A stretch of DNA of 64,000 bases from Candidatus Binatia bacterium (GTDB lineage: Bacteria > Desulfobacterota > Binatia > UBA12015): positions 1 to 64,000 of the forward strand of contig JAQWJE010000013.1 in assembly GCA_029248525.1 (NCBI GenBank). Direction: 5' to 3'. Positions 43,060 to 51,916 of this stretch are shown one piece after another. The translations under genes and the position numbers were made by a program. Below the pieces are notes generated by a model, which did no database searches, was not told the DNA's origin, and was given only the letters and a program-made list of their open reading frames with translations. Every line of letters begins with the position of its first letter. The stretch's first letter is position 1.

Positions 43060-44064
43060 TCAGGAGACGCTCTCCCGATGCGATTTTCCCTCCAACCCTT
43101 CGAGGATGGCTCCCACAAGAAGGGGAAAGAGCAATTCGTGGTGCCCGGTAATGCGCAGCCCGGTGCCTCCCGAAGCGGTGGGGCGATTCACAACGTTGAC
43201 TCCGGGCCGATAGTGGCGGATGAAATCCAGATCTACGGTGGTCAGCGGTTTTACCCGATGACCGAGATTTCTTGCCAGATTCAGGGCTTTGACAAACACC
43301 TCGGGCAAGATCACGGCAGAGCCGAGGTTGATATAGACGCCACGGGTCAATCCGGCGACGATTTCCGCCAACCGATGGAAGTCACGCATGGAAGACTCAC
43401 CGATGGCCGCACCGTCAGCACTCGGGTGCATATGAATGATATCGGTGCCGATCGCTACGTGAACGGTGACCGGGATGCCAAGCCGCGCACCCGCGGCGAG
43501 AATGCTGCGGTCGCGGTGCGGGTAGCGTCCTCTGGCGATATGATTCCCCACGGCTTCGCCGATGCCGAGGCCGTTTCGAGCACCGAGCCGAATGGTTTTA
43601 TTGAGAATCGCCCCCGTTTCGCGTGCCATCCCGAATTTGCCCCGGTCGAGGCCCGGGCCTACGTCCTCGGAAGTTTTCCCGCTCGCAGCCATCTCGAAAT
43701 CATGGATGATGCCCGCTCCATTCAGCGAAATCGAGGTCAGAATGCCGCGCTCCATCAAATCGATGATGATGGGTGAGAGGCCGACCTTGATGGGATGAGC
43801 GCCCATTCCGAGCGCGACGCTGCGTCCTTTTTTTCGAGCGAGCACGATCGCAGCCGCGGCCCGGCGAAGGTCTTCTCCCGCGAGGATATTGGGTAAGCGG
43901 TCCAGAAACGCAGCCAGGCTGAGGCCGGGCTCCAGCGGGAGAGGCAGGCTTTCAATCTGTACTTTGCTCGGACGTTTTTGCAGTGGATAGGTGCGCGCCT
44001 TGCGAAGGTCGAGCCGAGGCCTCTCGGGAATCGGGTAGGATTTTTTCTCTTTGGACGCCTTCAT
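43060..44064 (-). CDS. Conserved protein of unrecognised function (deoxyhypusine-synthase-like Rossmann fold possible)
   Basis: This 334-residue soluble protein has a basic N-terminus (KASKEKKSYPIPERPRLDLRK). Its strongest segments are VALGMGAHPIKVGLSPIIID, SISLNGAGIIHDFEMA, GTDIIHMHPSADGAAIGE and INLGSAVILPEVFVKAL, and it ends with ITGHHELLFPLLVG. The alternating strand/glycine-rich loop pattern is that of a Rossmann-type enzyme, and the 'NGAGIIHDFE' region is loosely like deoxyhypusine synthase. The active-site Lys segment of that enzyme is not seen, so I do not assign the activity. The His-rich loops could bind a metal. It lies 18 bases downstream of gmhA on the same strand, hinting at a shared sugar or envelope role. 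Confidence 0.6.
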   Translation of the reverse strand: MKASKEKKSYPIPERPRLDLRKARTYPLQKRPSKVQIESLPLPLEPGLSLAAFLDRLPNILAGEDLRRAAAAIVLARKKGRSVALGMGAHPIKVGLSPIIIDLMERGILTSISLNGAGIIHDFEMAASGKTSEDVGPGLDRGKFGMARETGAILNKTIRLGARNGLGIGEAVGNHIARGRYPHRDRSILAAGARLGIPVTVHVAIGTDIIHMHPSADGAAIGESSMRDFHRLAEIVAGLTRGVYINLGSAVILPEVFVKALNLARNLGHRVKPLTTVDLDFIRHYRPGVNVVNRPTASGGTGLRITGHHELLFPLLVGAILEGLEGKSHRESVS

Positions 44065-44082
44065 GGCCGCAACCTCGATGCT

Positions 44083-44676
44083 CTAATCTGACTCGGGGAA
44101 AAGAATTCGGTCGACAAGCTCGCAGATCATATGCCCGACCAGAATATGGGTTTCCTGTATGCGCGCGGTTTCGCGAGAGGCCGAGACGTTGAGCAGAAAA
44201 TCAACATGATTTTTCATCGAGCCTCCGTCCCCCCCGGTCAAGCCCACAACGAAACAACCAGCATCGCCGCAGGCCTCAATCGCGCGCAAAACGTTTGGCG
44301 AGTTGCCGCTCGTTGAAATTGCGATCGCGATGTCGCCGGTTTGGCCGAGAGCTTCGACCTGTTTGGAAAAGATCTCCTCGAAGCTGTAGTCGTTGCCGAT
44401 CGCCGTGATCGCGGAAGTGTCGACCGTCAGGGCGAGTGCGGGGAGCGGACGCCGTTCCATGCGGAACCGGTTGACGAATTCTGCTGCAAGGTGCTGGGCG
44501 TCCGCGGCACTGCCTCCATTGCCGAAAAACAGCAATTTATGGCCATTGGTCAGAGCATCGGCGCAGAGCCTGGCGACGCTCTCGATCGTCTCGCCATGCT
44601 CGTTGAGAAAAGTCTCTTTGACCCGGATGGATTCGGTGAACGCGGCGCGAATAAGATCCTGCATTACCGTGAACAT
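44083..44676 (-). CDS. gmhA: Phosphoheptose isomerase-like SIS-domain protein
   Basis: This 197-residue SIS-fold protein is of the GmhA group, which makes D-glycero-D-manno-heptose 7-phosphate from sedoheptulose 7-phosphate for the LPS inner core. Segments are LLFFGNGGSAADAQHLAAEFVNR, TSAITAIGNDYSFEEIFSKQ, ISTSGNSPNVLRAI and the C-terminal ETHILVGHMICELVD, with zinc-binding His/Glu. Residues and length match GmhA. DiaA, a DnaA-binding relative, is an alternative. The ATG at 44676 follows GGGA; an ATG at 44664 is also possible. It is divergent from the phosphotransferase gene. A 9-base inverted repeat lies between them. Confidence 0.82.
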   Translation of the reverse strand: MFTVMQDLIRAAFTESIRVKETFLNEHGETIESVARLCADALTNGHKLLFFGNGGSAADAQHLAAEFVNRFRMERRPLPALALTVDTSAITAIGNDYSFEEIFSKQVEALGQTGDIAIAISTSGNSPNVLRAIEACGDAGCFVVGLTGGDGGSMKNHVDFLLNVSASRETARIQETHILVGHMICELVDRILFPESD

Positions 44677-44696
44677 AGAATTCCCGGGTCCGGGAA

Positions 44697-44755
44697 GCTA
44701 CCCTGCGAGGAATTTTCACGAATCTTCACCGATCAACGCTTCGCTTCAGGGTAGC
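44697..44755. promoter_or_regulatory. Inverted repeat between divergent gmhA and phosphotransferase genes
   Basis: GCTACCCTG (44697-44705) is matched by CAGGGTAGC (44747-44755), perfect over nine bases with a 41-base gap. It lies in the 99-base divergent promoter region and could be two half-sites for one regulator or a chance repeat. Confidence 0.3.
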
Positions 44756-44775
44756 CTCGCGCTAGGAATGTAGGC

Positions 44776-45792
44776 ATGTCACCCGAGGAAATGGTCTCTC
44801 GACTCGAACCTTTTTTTGCCGAGGCCGCCGGCGTATCCAGCGCGCGGATCGAAGGATTTCGCACTCTGACTGGTGGGGCGGTGAGGTCCGCTTTCGCGCT
44901 GGACCTGCACCTCTCCGGATCTCCCACTGTTCAGGAATTGGTTCTGCTGGCTTTTCGCCCGGGAGGTGCGAGCACGTTCGGCGCGCCCGAGGAGTTCGGT
45001 TTGCTGGGGGCTGTTCATGACCTGGGAGCGCCCGTGCCGAGACCGGCTTACGTCGGCGAAGAGACGTTGGGCCGCCCGTTTTACGTGATGGAGAGAATGG
45101 CAGGAGAAAGTATCGGTCGCCGGATTGTGACGGCCGACTCTCTGGCATCCGCACGCGAGGCGCTACCCCGACAACTCGCAGCCGCTCTGGCTTCGATTCA
45201 CCGTGTCGATACCGCGGATCCGCGGCTGGCGTTTCTGGGGCAACCCGAGGCAGGCCAATCGGCGGCCGAGCATACGCGCCTGCAACTGGATGCGATCTAC
45301 GAGATGATTCGGGTCGAAGCCCATCCGGTGTTCGACGAGGCGTTCCGCTGGTTGGCGGAGAATCCTCCTCAGGAGGGGGCGCTCGCTCTGGTTCATGGAG
45401 ACTTCAGAATTGGAAATGTGCTGGTGAGCCCGGATGGGCTCGAGGCCGTTCTTGATTGGGAACTGGCCCACATCGGAGATCCGATCGAAGACCTTGGTTG
45501 GCTTTGCGGCCGATCCTGGCGATTCGGTCTCGATGAGAAAACCTGCGGCGGAGTCGGTAGCCGGGAGGATTTGCTGGCGGCCTATCAGGAGTCCAGTGGT
45601 CGCGCGGTTTCGACCGGTGACCTTTTATATTGGGAAGTTTTTGGCAACCTGCGTTGGGGGGTTTTCACCCTGGTCCAGACACGTCCCTTTCTGGATGGAA
45701 GTTCTCGGAATATCGAGCTCGGTATGATCGGTCGCCGAGTCGCCGAGACCGAGTGGGAATTGTTGAACTTGATGGAAGGAAAGGCACTTTGA
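44776..45792 (+). CDS. Phosphotransferase family protein (APH/ACAD10-type), DUF6285 partner
   Basis: This 338-residue kinase-fold protein is related to the one at the left end of the window. It has the N-lobe RTLTGGAVRSAF, the catalytic loop HGDFRIGNVLV (about residues 206-216) and the metal-binding LDWELAHIGD. Proteins of this group lie beside acyl-CoA dehydrogenases in many aerobic bacteria and are thought to act on acyl-CoA-related hydroxyl groups. Here its stop codon shares one base with the ATG of the following DUF6285 gene (TGATG), so the two are translated as a pair. No acyl-CoA dehydrogenase is nearby. Confidence 0.87.
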   Translation: MSPEEMVSRLEPFFAEAAGVSSARIEGFRTLTGGAVRSAFALDLHLSGSPTVQELVLLAFRPGGASTFGAPEEFGLLGAVHDLGAPVPRPAYVGEETLGRPFYVMERMAGESIGRRIVTADSLASAREALPRQLAAALASIHRVDTADPRLAFLGQPEAGQSAAEHTRLQLDAIYEMIRVEAHPVFDEAFRWLAENPPQEGALALVHGDFRIGNVLVSPDGLEAVLDWELAHIGDPIEDLGWLCGRSWRFGLDEKTCGGVGSREDLLAAYQESSGRAVSTGDLLYWEVFGNLRWGVFTLVQTRPFLDGSSRNIELGMIGRRVAETEWELLNLMEGKAL

Positions 45793-46151
45793 TGACGGAT
45801 CGACCGAGTTCCCGGGAGCTTTTGTCTGCGGTAGAGCGTTTCCTGGACGAGGATCTGGTGCCTGACCTCAAGGGGCGGCGACAGTTTCTCGCGCGCGTCG
45901 CCGCGAATGCCCTGCGATTGGTGGCTCGTGAGATGGCGACGGAGTCGCCCTCGAGTACGAAGCGCGACCCGGAGTTGCTGAGGCAGCAGATTCGCCAGGG
46001 AGAGTATGCTGGCTCTGAAGAGCGGCAGCACTTGCTGAGGATCCTGCGAGAAGACGTGCGGGCCAAACTATTGGTTTCGAATCCTCGCCTCCTTGAAGCA
46101 GACGAAGCGCGCGGACGTGCGTCGCCAGAGGGGGCGGCAGATCGCGCATAA
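45792..46151 (+). CDS. DUF6285 protein
   Basis: This 119-residue soluble helical protein starts with DRPSSRELLSAVERFLDED, followed by GRRQFLARVAANALRLVARE, the core of DUF6285. Genes for this domain regularly follow an APH-type phosphotransferase, and here the ATG overlaps the kinase stop codon by one base. The small protein may be a regulatory or stabilising partner of the kinase. The frame is open from 45630, but that part lies inside the kinase gene. No catalytic residues are obvious. Confidence 0.85.
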   Translation: MTDRPSSRELLSAVERFLDEDLVPDLKGRRQFLARVAANALRLVAREMATESPSSTKRDPELLRQQIRQGEYAGSEERQHLLRILREDVRAKLLVSNPRLLEADEARGRASPEGAADRA

Positions 46152-46182
46152 ACTCTCCCGGGAAGTTTTTTTACTTTTCGAT

Positions 46183-46199
46183 TTGGAGTAAGGCTCCAA
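46183..46199 (+). promoter_or_regulatory. Hairpin over the ribosome-binding region of the large membrane-protein gene
   Basis: TTGGAG and CTCCAA pair around TAAGG, one base before the GTG start at 46201. The likely Shine-Dalgarno AAGG is in the loop and GGAG in the stem, so the fold could lower or regulate initiation. Confidence 0.4.
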
Positions 46200-46200
46200 C

Positions 46201-48252
46201 GTGCGTACCTCGAGCCTAGCTGCTGTCGCCGGCTTTTTGATATTGGCGGCCTTCTGCTTGCAGCCCGTCTGGTCGAGTCCGACAACTCTACTCCTCGAGA
46301 ACGTGAACCTTGAGGAAGGTTGGGGCCTTCTGGGCCGGACCGACCAATCGATGGTTCTTTCAGTGGTGATGCGCAATGCAGACCTTCTACTGTCGGATCC
46401 GGCGGCGCTTCGAGGCTGGGGGCCATGTTTCCCCTTCCCCCAGAGCTTCACCCTGGGCGAACATGCGTTTGGCGAGGGGGTTCTGGCGATGTTGCCCTGG
46501 GCTGTCACTGGCGATCCCATTCTCTCCTACAACTTCGTGCTCCTGATCACCTTTTTTCTGCCCGGTTTTACGATGTTTGTCTGGGCCCGCTATTTTACAG
46601 GCAGCGCAGCAGCCGGCTTCATCGCCGGGATGCTGTTTCAGTTGATACCTTCTCGTATTTTCGATGGCGGCCATCCCTTCCTGCATGCCGACTATTGGTT
46701 TCCCCTGGCGATGCTGGCGTTGCACCGACTCTTTGTGACCGGACGTGCGGGCTACGCGTTTCTGCTTGCGGCCCTTCTGGTTCTGCAGTCCTTTGCCAGC
46801 ATCTATCTGCTGATTGGTATTTTTGTAATCTTGACGGTGTATGGAAGTTTTCTTTTGTGGCGACACCCACAGTACCGAGCGCGAGGTCTCGCAGCTTCGC
46901 TGTCGGTTGTCGTTGTGGTGACAGGGTTCGCCGTCTGGCTGCTGAATCCATACCTGACGACCCGCGAGCAATGGGACCTTCTTGCCGGTAGAGATGCGAT
47001 CTTCGCACCTTTGCAGTCCTTCCTTCCGGGTGATTTCGGCTTTCCGGGTTGGGTGTTTGCAGGACTGGTTCTGATCGGTCTTCTGGATCGGGGGCGGGGA
47101 CCGATTCTCCGCGCGGGAGAGGACCCCCGACTCATCATGGTGGTCGCGATTGTCATTCTGGTCCTGGCAACGTTCTCCGGGCTCCCGACCATGGGAGGGG
47201 GAACACCATTTCCCCCGCTGCTGGTGTGGTTGAGTGATATCGTTCCCGGGCTGGATGCGGTCCGCGCGCCAAGTATTGCGGGACTGATGATCTGGGGCCC
47301 GCTGGCGCTCGTCGCAGGCTATGGCGCGCGGGCATTGCTCGCCAAGCGGGGCCGCCTGGTGGAGATCGCGGGCTTTTCCGTGTTGGTGCTGGGCATCGCG
47401 GCTTTTCGTTTTGTTCCCGCGCTGGCAAGTGCGTCTTTCGGACCCGATGTGTCGGAGGTCGAGGCTTGGCGGGCGCGGCCTGCTGAATCGAATATTGCCT
47501 TGGCGCAGTCTTTTTTTCGCGGTGCGATCGCGGAGCTTCCCGTCGGCAAGGCATCCAATCCGCTGACAAATTTTCACGAGGCCGACAGACTTCTATTAAA
47601 CAGCTACGCGCCTCATCCAACGACAAGTTGTTATAATTCCTTCCCTTCGCCCTATGCGGATCAGATGTCGCAATTATTGAAACGCCTTCCCCGCTCGAGT
47701 GCTGTGGCCGCCTTGCATGCTTTGGGGGTGGAAACACTTACGGTTTACCCCGAACTCTTTGGCCCTCGCAGTTGGGACCACTTCCAGGCGGTTTGGGCCA
47801 GCGATAGCGTGGCACCCGAGGACCGGAAAGATCTTCGACTTCTCGGGACAAGCGATACTTTGCAAATTTACCGACTGTCCGCGGGCGGGCAGGAGATTAC
47901 CGCCGATGCAGGTGTTCTGACCCCGGGGGACTCGGAGGTGCAGCAGGTTCGGGACGACTCGGGAGTCTCTGTCCGGTTCCGGGTGCAAAATAATTCCGAT
48001 CAGGTCTACCGGGAGGACATTCCGCTTGGCTACCGCGAGGGATTTCTGACTTGGCAGGGAGGAGTCCCCGAGCGCCGCGAGCGCAGCAAGGTTCGTTTTC
48101 TGATGCCGGTCGTTTTGGGCCCGGGGGAGGCGATATCACTTGCGGTGCGATCCGAATCACCCCGTGGCGGCCCGGGGACCTATGGCGTTTCGTTGGTTCT
48201 CGGTGGTACCCCGGATCGTATTCTGGGGGAGTCGATCGTCGAAATTCCCTGA
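46201..48252 (+). CDS. Large polytopic membrane protein (YfhO/GT-C-like)
   Basis: This 683-residue protein has a first helix at the N-terminus, about ten further helices through residue 400, and an extracytoplasmic C-terminal domain of about 280 residues. The first loop contains a DQSMVLSVVMRN segment and GPCFPFPQSFTLGEHAFGEG, which fits the acidic first loop of GT-C glycosyltransferases or YfhO-type proteins. The helices are separated by short loops with PGF, DGGHPFLHADYWF and AP/PS motifs. The C-terminal part is beta-rich (VQQVRDDSGVSVRFRVQNNS). Such proteins add sugars from lipid carriers to envelope polymers, but the donor and acceptor cannot be told. The GTG at 46201 has AAGG seven bases before it. 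Confidence 0.6.
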   Translation: MRTSSLAAVAGFLILAAFCLQPVWSSPTTLLLENVNLEEGWGLLGRTDQSMVLSVVMRNADLLLSDPAALRGWGPCFPFPQSFTLGEHAFGEGVLAMLPWAVTGDPILSYNFVLLITFFLPGFTMFVWARYFTGSAAAGFIAGMLFQLIPSRIFDGGHPFLHADYWFPLAMLALHRLFVTGRAGYAFLLAALLVLQSFASIYLLIGIFVILTVYGSFLLWRHPQYRARGLAASLSVVVVVTGFAVWLLNPYLTTREQWDLLAGRDAIFAPLQSFLPGDFGFPGWVFAGLVLIGLLDRGRGPILRAGEDPRLIMVVAIVILVLATFSGLPTMGGGTPFPPLLVWLSDIVPGLDAVRAPSIAGLMIWGPLALVAGYGARALLAKRGRLVEIAGFSVLVLGIAAFRFVPALASASFGPDVSEVEAWRARPAESNIALAQSFFRGAIAELPVGKASNPLTNFHEADRLLLNSYAPHPTTSCYNSFPSPYADQMSQLLKRLPRSSAVAALHALGVETLTVYPELFGPRSWDHFQAVWASDSVAPEDRKDLRLLGTSDTLQIYRLSAGGQEITADAGVLTPGDSEVQQVRDDSGVSVRFRVQNNSDQVYREDIPLGYREGFLTWQGGVPERRERSKVRFLMPVVLGPGEAISLAVRSESPRGGPGTYGVSLVLGGTPDRILGESIVEIP

Positions 48253-48404
48253 GAGCAAGATGTCCTGCGTCCGCGGGATCGCTGTGGCTGTGCTTGAGAT
48301 CTGGCGAGCCGTAGTTCATGATTGTGCAAAGATGGATCTTGTTTTATCCGAAATCGAGGTTAGGTTCCGGAACATATTACACCTCACAACAAGGAGATAG
48401 AGTC

Positions 48405-48731
48405 ATGTCGGGAGTAAGCGAAGTCACAGATGCATCGTTCGATGCCGAAGTTATGGAGTCGGAGATTCCGGTGCTGATCGACTTTTGGGCTCCCTGGTGC
48501 GGTCCCTGCCGCGCGATCGCCCCTCTGGTGGATGAACTGGCCGGTGAGTACGAAGGCAAGCTCAAGGTCGTGAAGATGAATGTTGACGACAACCCGCAGA
48601 CACCCGGCCGGTTCGGTGTGCGCGGGATTCCCAATCTCATCTTGTTCAAGGGAGGAACAGTTCACGAACAGATCGTTGGCGCCGTGGCGAAACAGAAGCT
48701 GACCGATGCTGTCGATGGAGCTCTGAGCTGA
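48405..48731 (+). CDS. trxA: Thioredoxin
   Basis: This 108-residue disulphide reductase has the active site WAPWCGPC (Cys pair at about residues 31-34) and the conserved cis-Pro in RGIPNLILF. The N-terminal VSEVTDASFDAEV and the C-terminal HEQIVGAVAKQKL are typical of TrxA. It donates electrons to ribonucleotide reductase, reductases and others in the cytoplasm. AAGGAG at 48391-48396 sets the ATG at 48405. A strong terminator follows, and a separate upstream gene leaves 150 bases for its own promoter. Confidence 0.95.
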   Translation: MSGVSEVTDASFDAEVMESEIPVLIDFWAPWCGPCRAIAPLVDELAGEYEGKLKVVKMNVDDNPQTPGRFGVRGIPNLILFKGGTVHEQIVGAVAKQKLTDAVDGALS

Positions 48732-48765
48732 TCTGATTTTTTCTGTACAGCAGGATTTTGAGCAA

Positions 48766-48803
48766 GGGCTCGTATGGCGATTGGCTATACGAGCTCTTTT
48801 TTT
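48766..48803 (+). terminator. Intrinsic terminator of trxA
   Basis: A stem of about ten pairs (GGGCTCGTAT / ATACGAGCTC with one G-T) with an 11-base loop is followed by seven T residues. It overlaps the last bases of the convergent rodA gene. Confidence 0.85.
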
Positions 48804-49938
48804 AGAAGCGCGGTAATCGCTCTCGATCGAGTCGTCGCATGCTCACATTGATCACGAGGCCCATGCTGGCCATCAGTGTGAGAAGCGAGGATCCGCCATA
48901 GCTCAAATAGGGCAGGGTCATGCCAACCACGGGCAGCAGTCCGGTGGTCATTCCGAGATTGATCAAAACTTGCCAGAAGATGTTGGCAAGGATTCCGAAA
49001 GCCAGCAGCGCACCAAATCGTTCCTTGGCATGGCCGACCACGAAAAGGCCACGGAGCAGGAGAGCGGCGTACAGGCTCAAGAGAACGAGCGCTCCTGAAA
49101 AGCCCCATTCTTCGGAGAAGACCGAGAAGATGAAATCGGTATGTTGTGCGGGGAGGAAATTGAGCTGATTCTGACTTCCTTCGAGAAACCCTTTGCCCCA
49201 TAAACCACCGGAGCCGATCGCAATTTTTGACTGGATGACATTATAGCCCGCTCCCAGAGGGTCGAGTTCCGGGTTCAGGAACGTGACGATACGTCGTTGC
49301 TGATACTCCCTGAGCATCGAATAGAGGAATGGAATCAGGGGGAGCAAAGCCAGTCCGCTACCCGCAACGATCGCCAGAGTGCGCGGACTGGGGCCCGCGA
49401 GCAGGGCCATGGTGAGAAAAAGGAAGAGAAAAAGGGAGGCTGTCCCGAGGTCCGGTTGCATCAGGGTCAACGCACCCGGGACCAGCGTATAGAGCAGAGG
49501 GATGCCGAAATCGCGTAATTTGAGGCCACCGGGGCGCGAGTTGTGGTGGAAATAACGCGCGAGAAGAACCACCAGCCCCAATTTCATGGTCTCGGAAGGC
49601 TGCAGATTCGCTGGCCCAAGCGATAGCCAGCGACGAGAGCCTCCGGACATCGAGCCCAGCAGAGGCACCGCTGCGAGAAGCAGCAAGCAAATGGCGTAAA
49701 TCAAGGGGGCCCAGCGCTCGAGGCGGCGGTAGTCAAAACTGACCATCGCCAAAGCCGCGATCAAACCGACGCCACCCCACATGGCTTGCCGGAGGGCGAA
49801 CCGCGGAATGCCCTCTTGCCCCGGCGAAAAGCTGGCGCTGTAGATGGTGAGCGTTCCGAGGCTGACGATCAGCAGCATCGACAGCAAAAGATAAATATCA
49901 AAGCGTGCGATCAGCCTGCGATCGAGCATCAGGCGCAT
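48802..49938 (-). CDS. rodA: Rod-shape-determining peptidoglycan glycosyltransferase RodA
   Basis: This polytopic protein of about 378 residues belongs to the SEDS family and polymerises lipid II during lateral wall growth together with PBP2. Ten helices are expected. Signature segments are GGSRRWLSLGPANLQPSETMK, LMQPDLGTASLF, GGLWGKGFLEGSQNQLNFLP and GMTLPYLSYGGSSLLTLMAS. AQHTDFIFSVFSEEWGF is the loop that carries the catalytic Asp region. The ATG at 49938 lies four bases after the mrdA stop with GAGG upstream, so the gene is the last of the mreBCD-mrdA-rodA operon; the longer frame to 50046 overlaps mrdA. Confidence 0.93.
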   Translation of the reverse strand: MRLMLDRRLIARFDIYLLLSMLLIVSLGTLTIYSASFSPGQEGIPRFALRQAMWGGVGLIAALAMVSFDYRRLERWAPLIYAICLLLLAAVPLLGSMSGGSRRWLSLGPANLQPSETMKLGLVVLLARYFHHNSRPGGLKLRDFGIPLLYTLVPGALTLMQPDLGTASLFLFLFLTMALLAGPSPRTLAIVAGSGLALLPLIPFLYSMLREYQQRRIVTFLNPELDPLGAGYNVIQSKIAIGSGGLWGKGFLEGSQNQLNFLPAQHTDFIFSVFSEEWGFSGALVLLSLYAALLLRGLFVVGHAKERFGALLAFGILANIFWQVLINLGMTTGLLPVVGMTLPYLSYGGSSLLTLMASMGLVINVSMRRLDRERLPRF

Positions 49939-49942
49939 GGCA

Positions 49943-51916
49943 TCAACCCTCGGCGCCCGGTCGTTCGGAATCGACAGGAGGCAGAGCTTCGGCATGCGTG
50001 CCGGCACCTGCAGGGATCTCTCGCGCGAGAACTTCGGGTACCGCAATATCCCAAGGTGCCGGAAACGCGCGAGCGCCCGAGTCGGCGATCTGATAGTCCC
50101 GGCCTCGCGTCAGCGAAAAATAGAAATCGGCAAGATCGTGGGCCAGTGGCGCCGCGCGTGAACCGCCGCCACCTCCGGCATGCTCGATCAGGACCACAAT
50201 CGCAATCTCGGGATTTTCGACGGGAGCAAACGCGATGAACCAGGCATGATCGCGTAGGTGTCGCGCCAGAGAGTCGGTCTTGATCTGCTCTTTGCCCATT
50301 TTGAAGACCTGAGCGGTCCCGGTCTTGCCAGCCACCTCGATCGTATCGAGTCGGGCGGCTTTGCCTGTTCCCTTTCGCGCGTGGACAACCGAACGCAGCG
50401 CCTCGCGAATTTGCTGCAACGTTTTGGGCTGCAGGCCAAGGCGACCGCGGGTCTCGGGTTCCATCTCGAAGAGGGTCTCGCCATCTTCCGATTCAATTCG
50501 CTCGATGAGCTGAGGTTTCATGCGCAGACCACCGTTGGCGATGGTGGCTGCCAGATTGGCGATCTGGAGTGGGGTCGCGAGCAGGAAACCCTGGCCGATC
50601 GCGACCGAAAGAGTTTCCCCCGCGTACCAGGATTCGCCGTAACGCTCTTTTTTCCAGTTTCGAGTCGGAACGAGGCCGCGTTTTTCGCTGGCCAGGTCGA
50701 TACCGGTTTGTTCACCGAGGCCGAATCGCGCGGCGTAAGCGGCGATCCGATCTACCCCGAGCTTGTGGCCCACTTGATAAAAATAGACATCGCAGGACTC
50801 GGCAAGTGCATCGTGCAAATCCATCTCGCCGTGGCCCCCACGTTTCCAGCAGCGATAGGTCCGATTGCCCAATTTATGTGAGCCACCGCAGAAAACCTTG
50901 CTTTCGGGGGTGATGATTTCTTCCTCGAGTGCGGCTGCCGCTGTCACGACCTTGAAGGTCGACCCCGGAGGATACTGACCCTGAACGGCCCGATTGTTGA
51001 GAGGCCTGAGTTCGTTCTCGAGGAGGGCGCGCCAATCGGTATTGCCGATCCCGCGAGCGAATTGATTCGGGTCGTACCCGGGTGCGCTCGCCATCGCGAG
51101 AATTTCGCCGGTCTTCGGGCGGATCGCGATGATCGAGCCCTCCTGACCGTCGAGGAGCTGCTCGGCGAAGGCCTGCAGCCGTTTGTCGATCGTGAGATAG
51201 AGGCTTTCTCCGCGCTGACCTCCTGCTTCTGACAGGACACGAAGGCGCCGGCCCCGGGCATCGACTTCGATTTGTTGCGCACCTGACGCACCACGCAGAT
51301 TCGATTCCCACATTTGCTCCGCCCCTGTTTTACCGATGCGATCTCCGGGGCGATATTGCTGACGATTGCTTAGGTCTTTTTCGGACACTTCACCGACGTA
51401 GCCGAGAATATGCGATGCGAGGTCACCTTCGGGATAGGTGCGCATGGGTCCCACGGCGAGACGAACGCCAGGCAGCCGATGCTCGTTGGTCTCCAGAGCA
51501 ACGATCGAGGCCCAATCAATATCTCGCTCGATGACGATGCCTTCGAAGGGTGGGCGTTTGCGGGCGGCGGCGCGGATTTCTTCGGGCTTGCGCAGCTCGC
51601 GGCCGACCAAATCTTCGACCTGCGCCATCGTATGATCGAGGTTTTTGGTATCCTCGGGCACGAGGACGATATCGAAGGAAGGACGGTTATCCGCGAGAGG
51701 TTGCCCGTGGGTATCCAGAATTCGTCCTCTTGTCGCTGCAATTCTCTCCCACCGAATCCGATTGACGTCGGATCGGTCCTGCCAGTTCTGACCGTCACCG
51801 ACTTGCAGGGAAAAAAGCCGGACCGCGAGTCCGACGAGAAATCCCAGAACGACCAGCGAGGCAACTCGCGACCGCCTGCGAAGCTCTTCCGGCGGTTCGG
51901 GATCATTCAGCTGCAT
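49943..51916 (-). CDS. mrdA: Penicillin-binding protein 2 (peptidoglycan transpeptidase)
   Basis: This bitopic transpeptidase of about 657 residues crosslinks the wall for rod growth. A single membrane helix (VASLVVLGFLVGLAVRLF, about residues 18-36) anchors the periplasmic part. A pedestal/dimerisation domain with RGRILDTHGQPLADNRPSF follows. The active site has the nucleophile in PPGSTFK, the SxN-type motif in ESCD (Asp in place of Asn) and KTGTAQ. A Pro/Ala/Glu-rich tail ends the protein. The ATG at 51916 overlaps the mreD stop by 14 bases; an upstream TTG at 51934 is less likely. Its partner rodA follows directly. Confidence 0.93.
   Translation of the reverse strand: MQLNDPEPPEELRRRSRVASLVVLGFLVGLAVRLFSLQVGDGQNWQDRSDVNRIRWERIAATRGRILDTHGQPLADNRPSFDIVLVPEDTKNLDHTMAQVEDLVGRELRKPEEIRAAARKRPPFEGIVIERDIDWASIVALETNEHRLPGVRLAVGPMRTYPEGDLASHILGYVGEVSEKDLSNRQQYRPGDRIGKTGAEQMWESNLRGASGAQQIEVDARGRRLRVLSEAGGQRGESLYLTIDKRLQAFAEQLLDGQEGSIIAIRPKTGEILAMASAPGYDPNQFARGIGNTDWRALLENELRPLNNRAVQGQYPPGSTFKVVTAAAALEEEIITPESKVFCGGSHKLGNRTYRCWKRGGHGEMDLHDALAESCDVYFYQVGHKLGVDRIAAYAARFGLGEQTGIDLASEKRGLVPTRNWKKERYGESWYAGETLSVAIGQGFLLATPLQIANLAATIANGGLRMKPQLIERIESEDGETLFEMEPETRGRLGLQPKTLQQIREALRSVVHARKGTGKAARLDTIEVAGKTGTAQVFKMGKEQIKTDSLARHLRDHAWFIAFAPVENPEIAIVVLIEHAGGGGGSRAAPLAHDLADFYFSLTRGRDYQIADSGARAFPAPWDIAVPEVLAREIPAGAGTHAEALPPVDSERPGAEG

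Noticed and set aside
46387-47577. Minus-strand 396-codon frame
   Set aside because: Antisense to the large membrane-protein gene; Gln/Arg/His-rich in the manner of a shadow frame.
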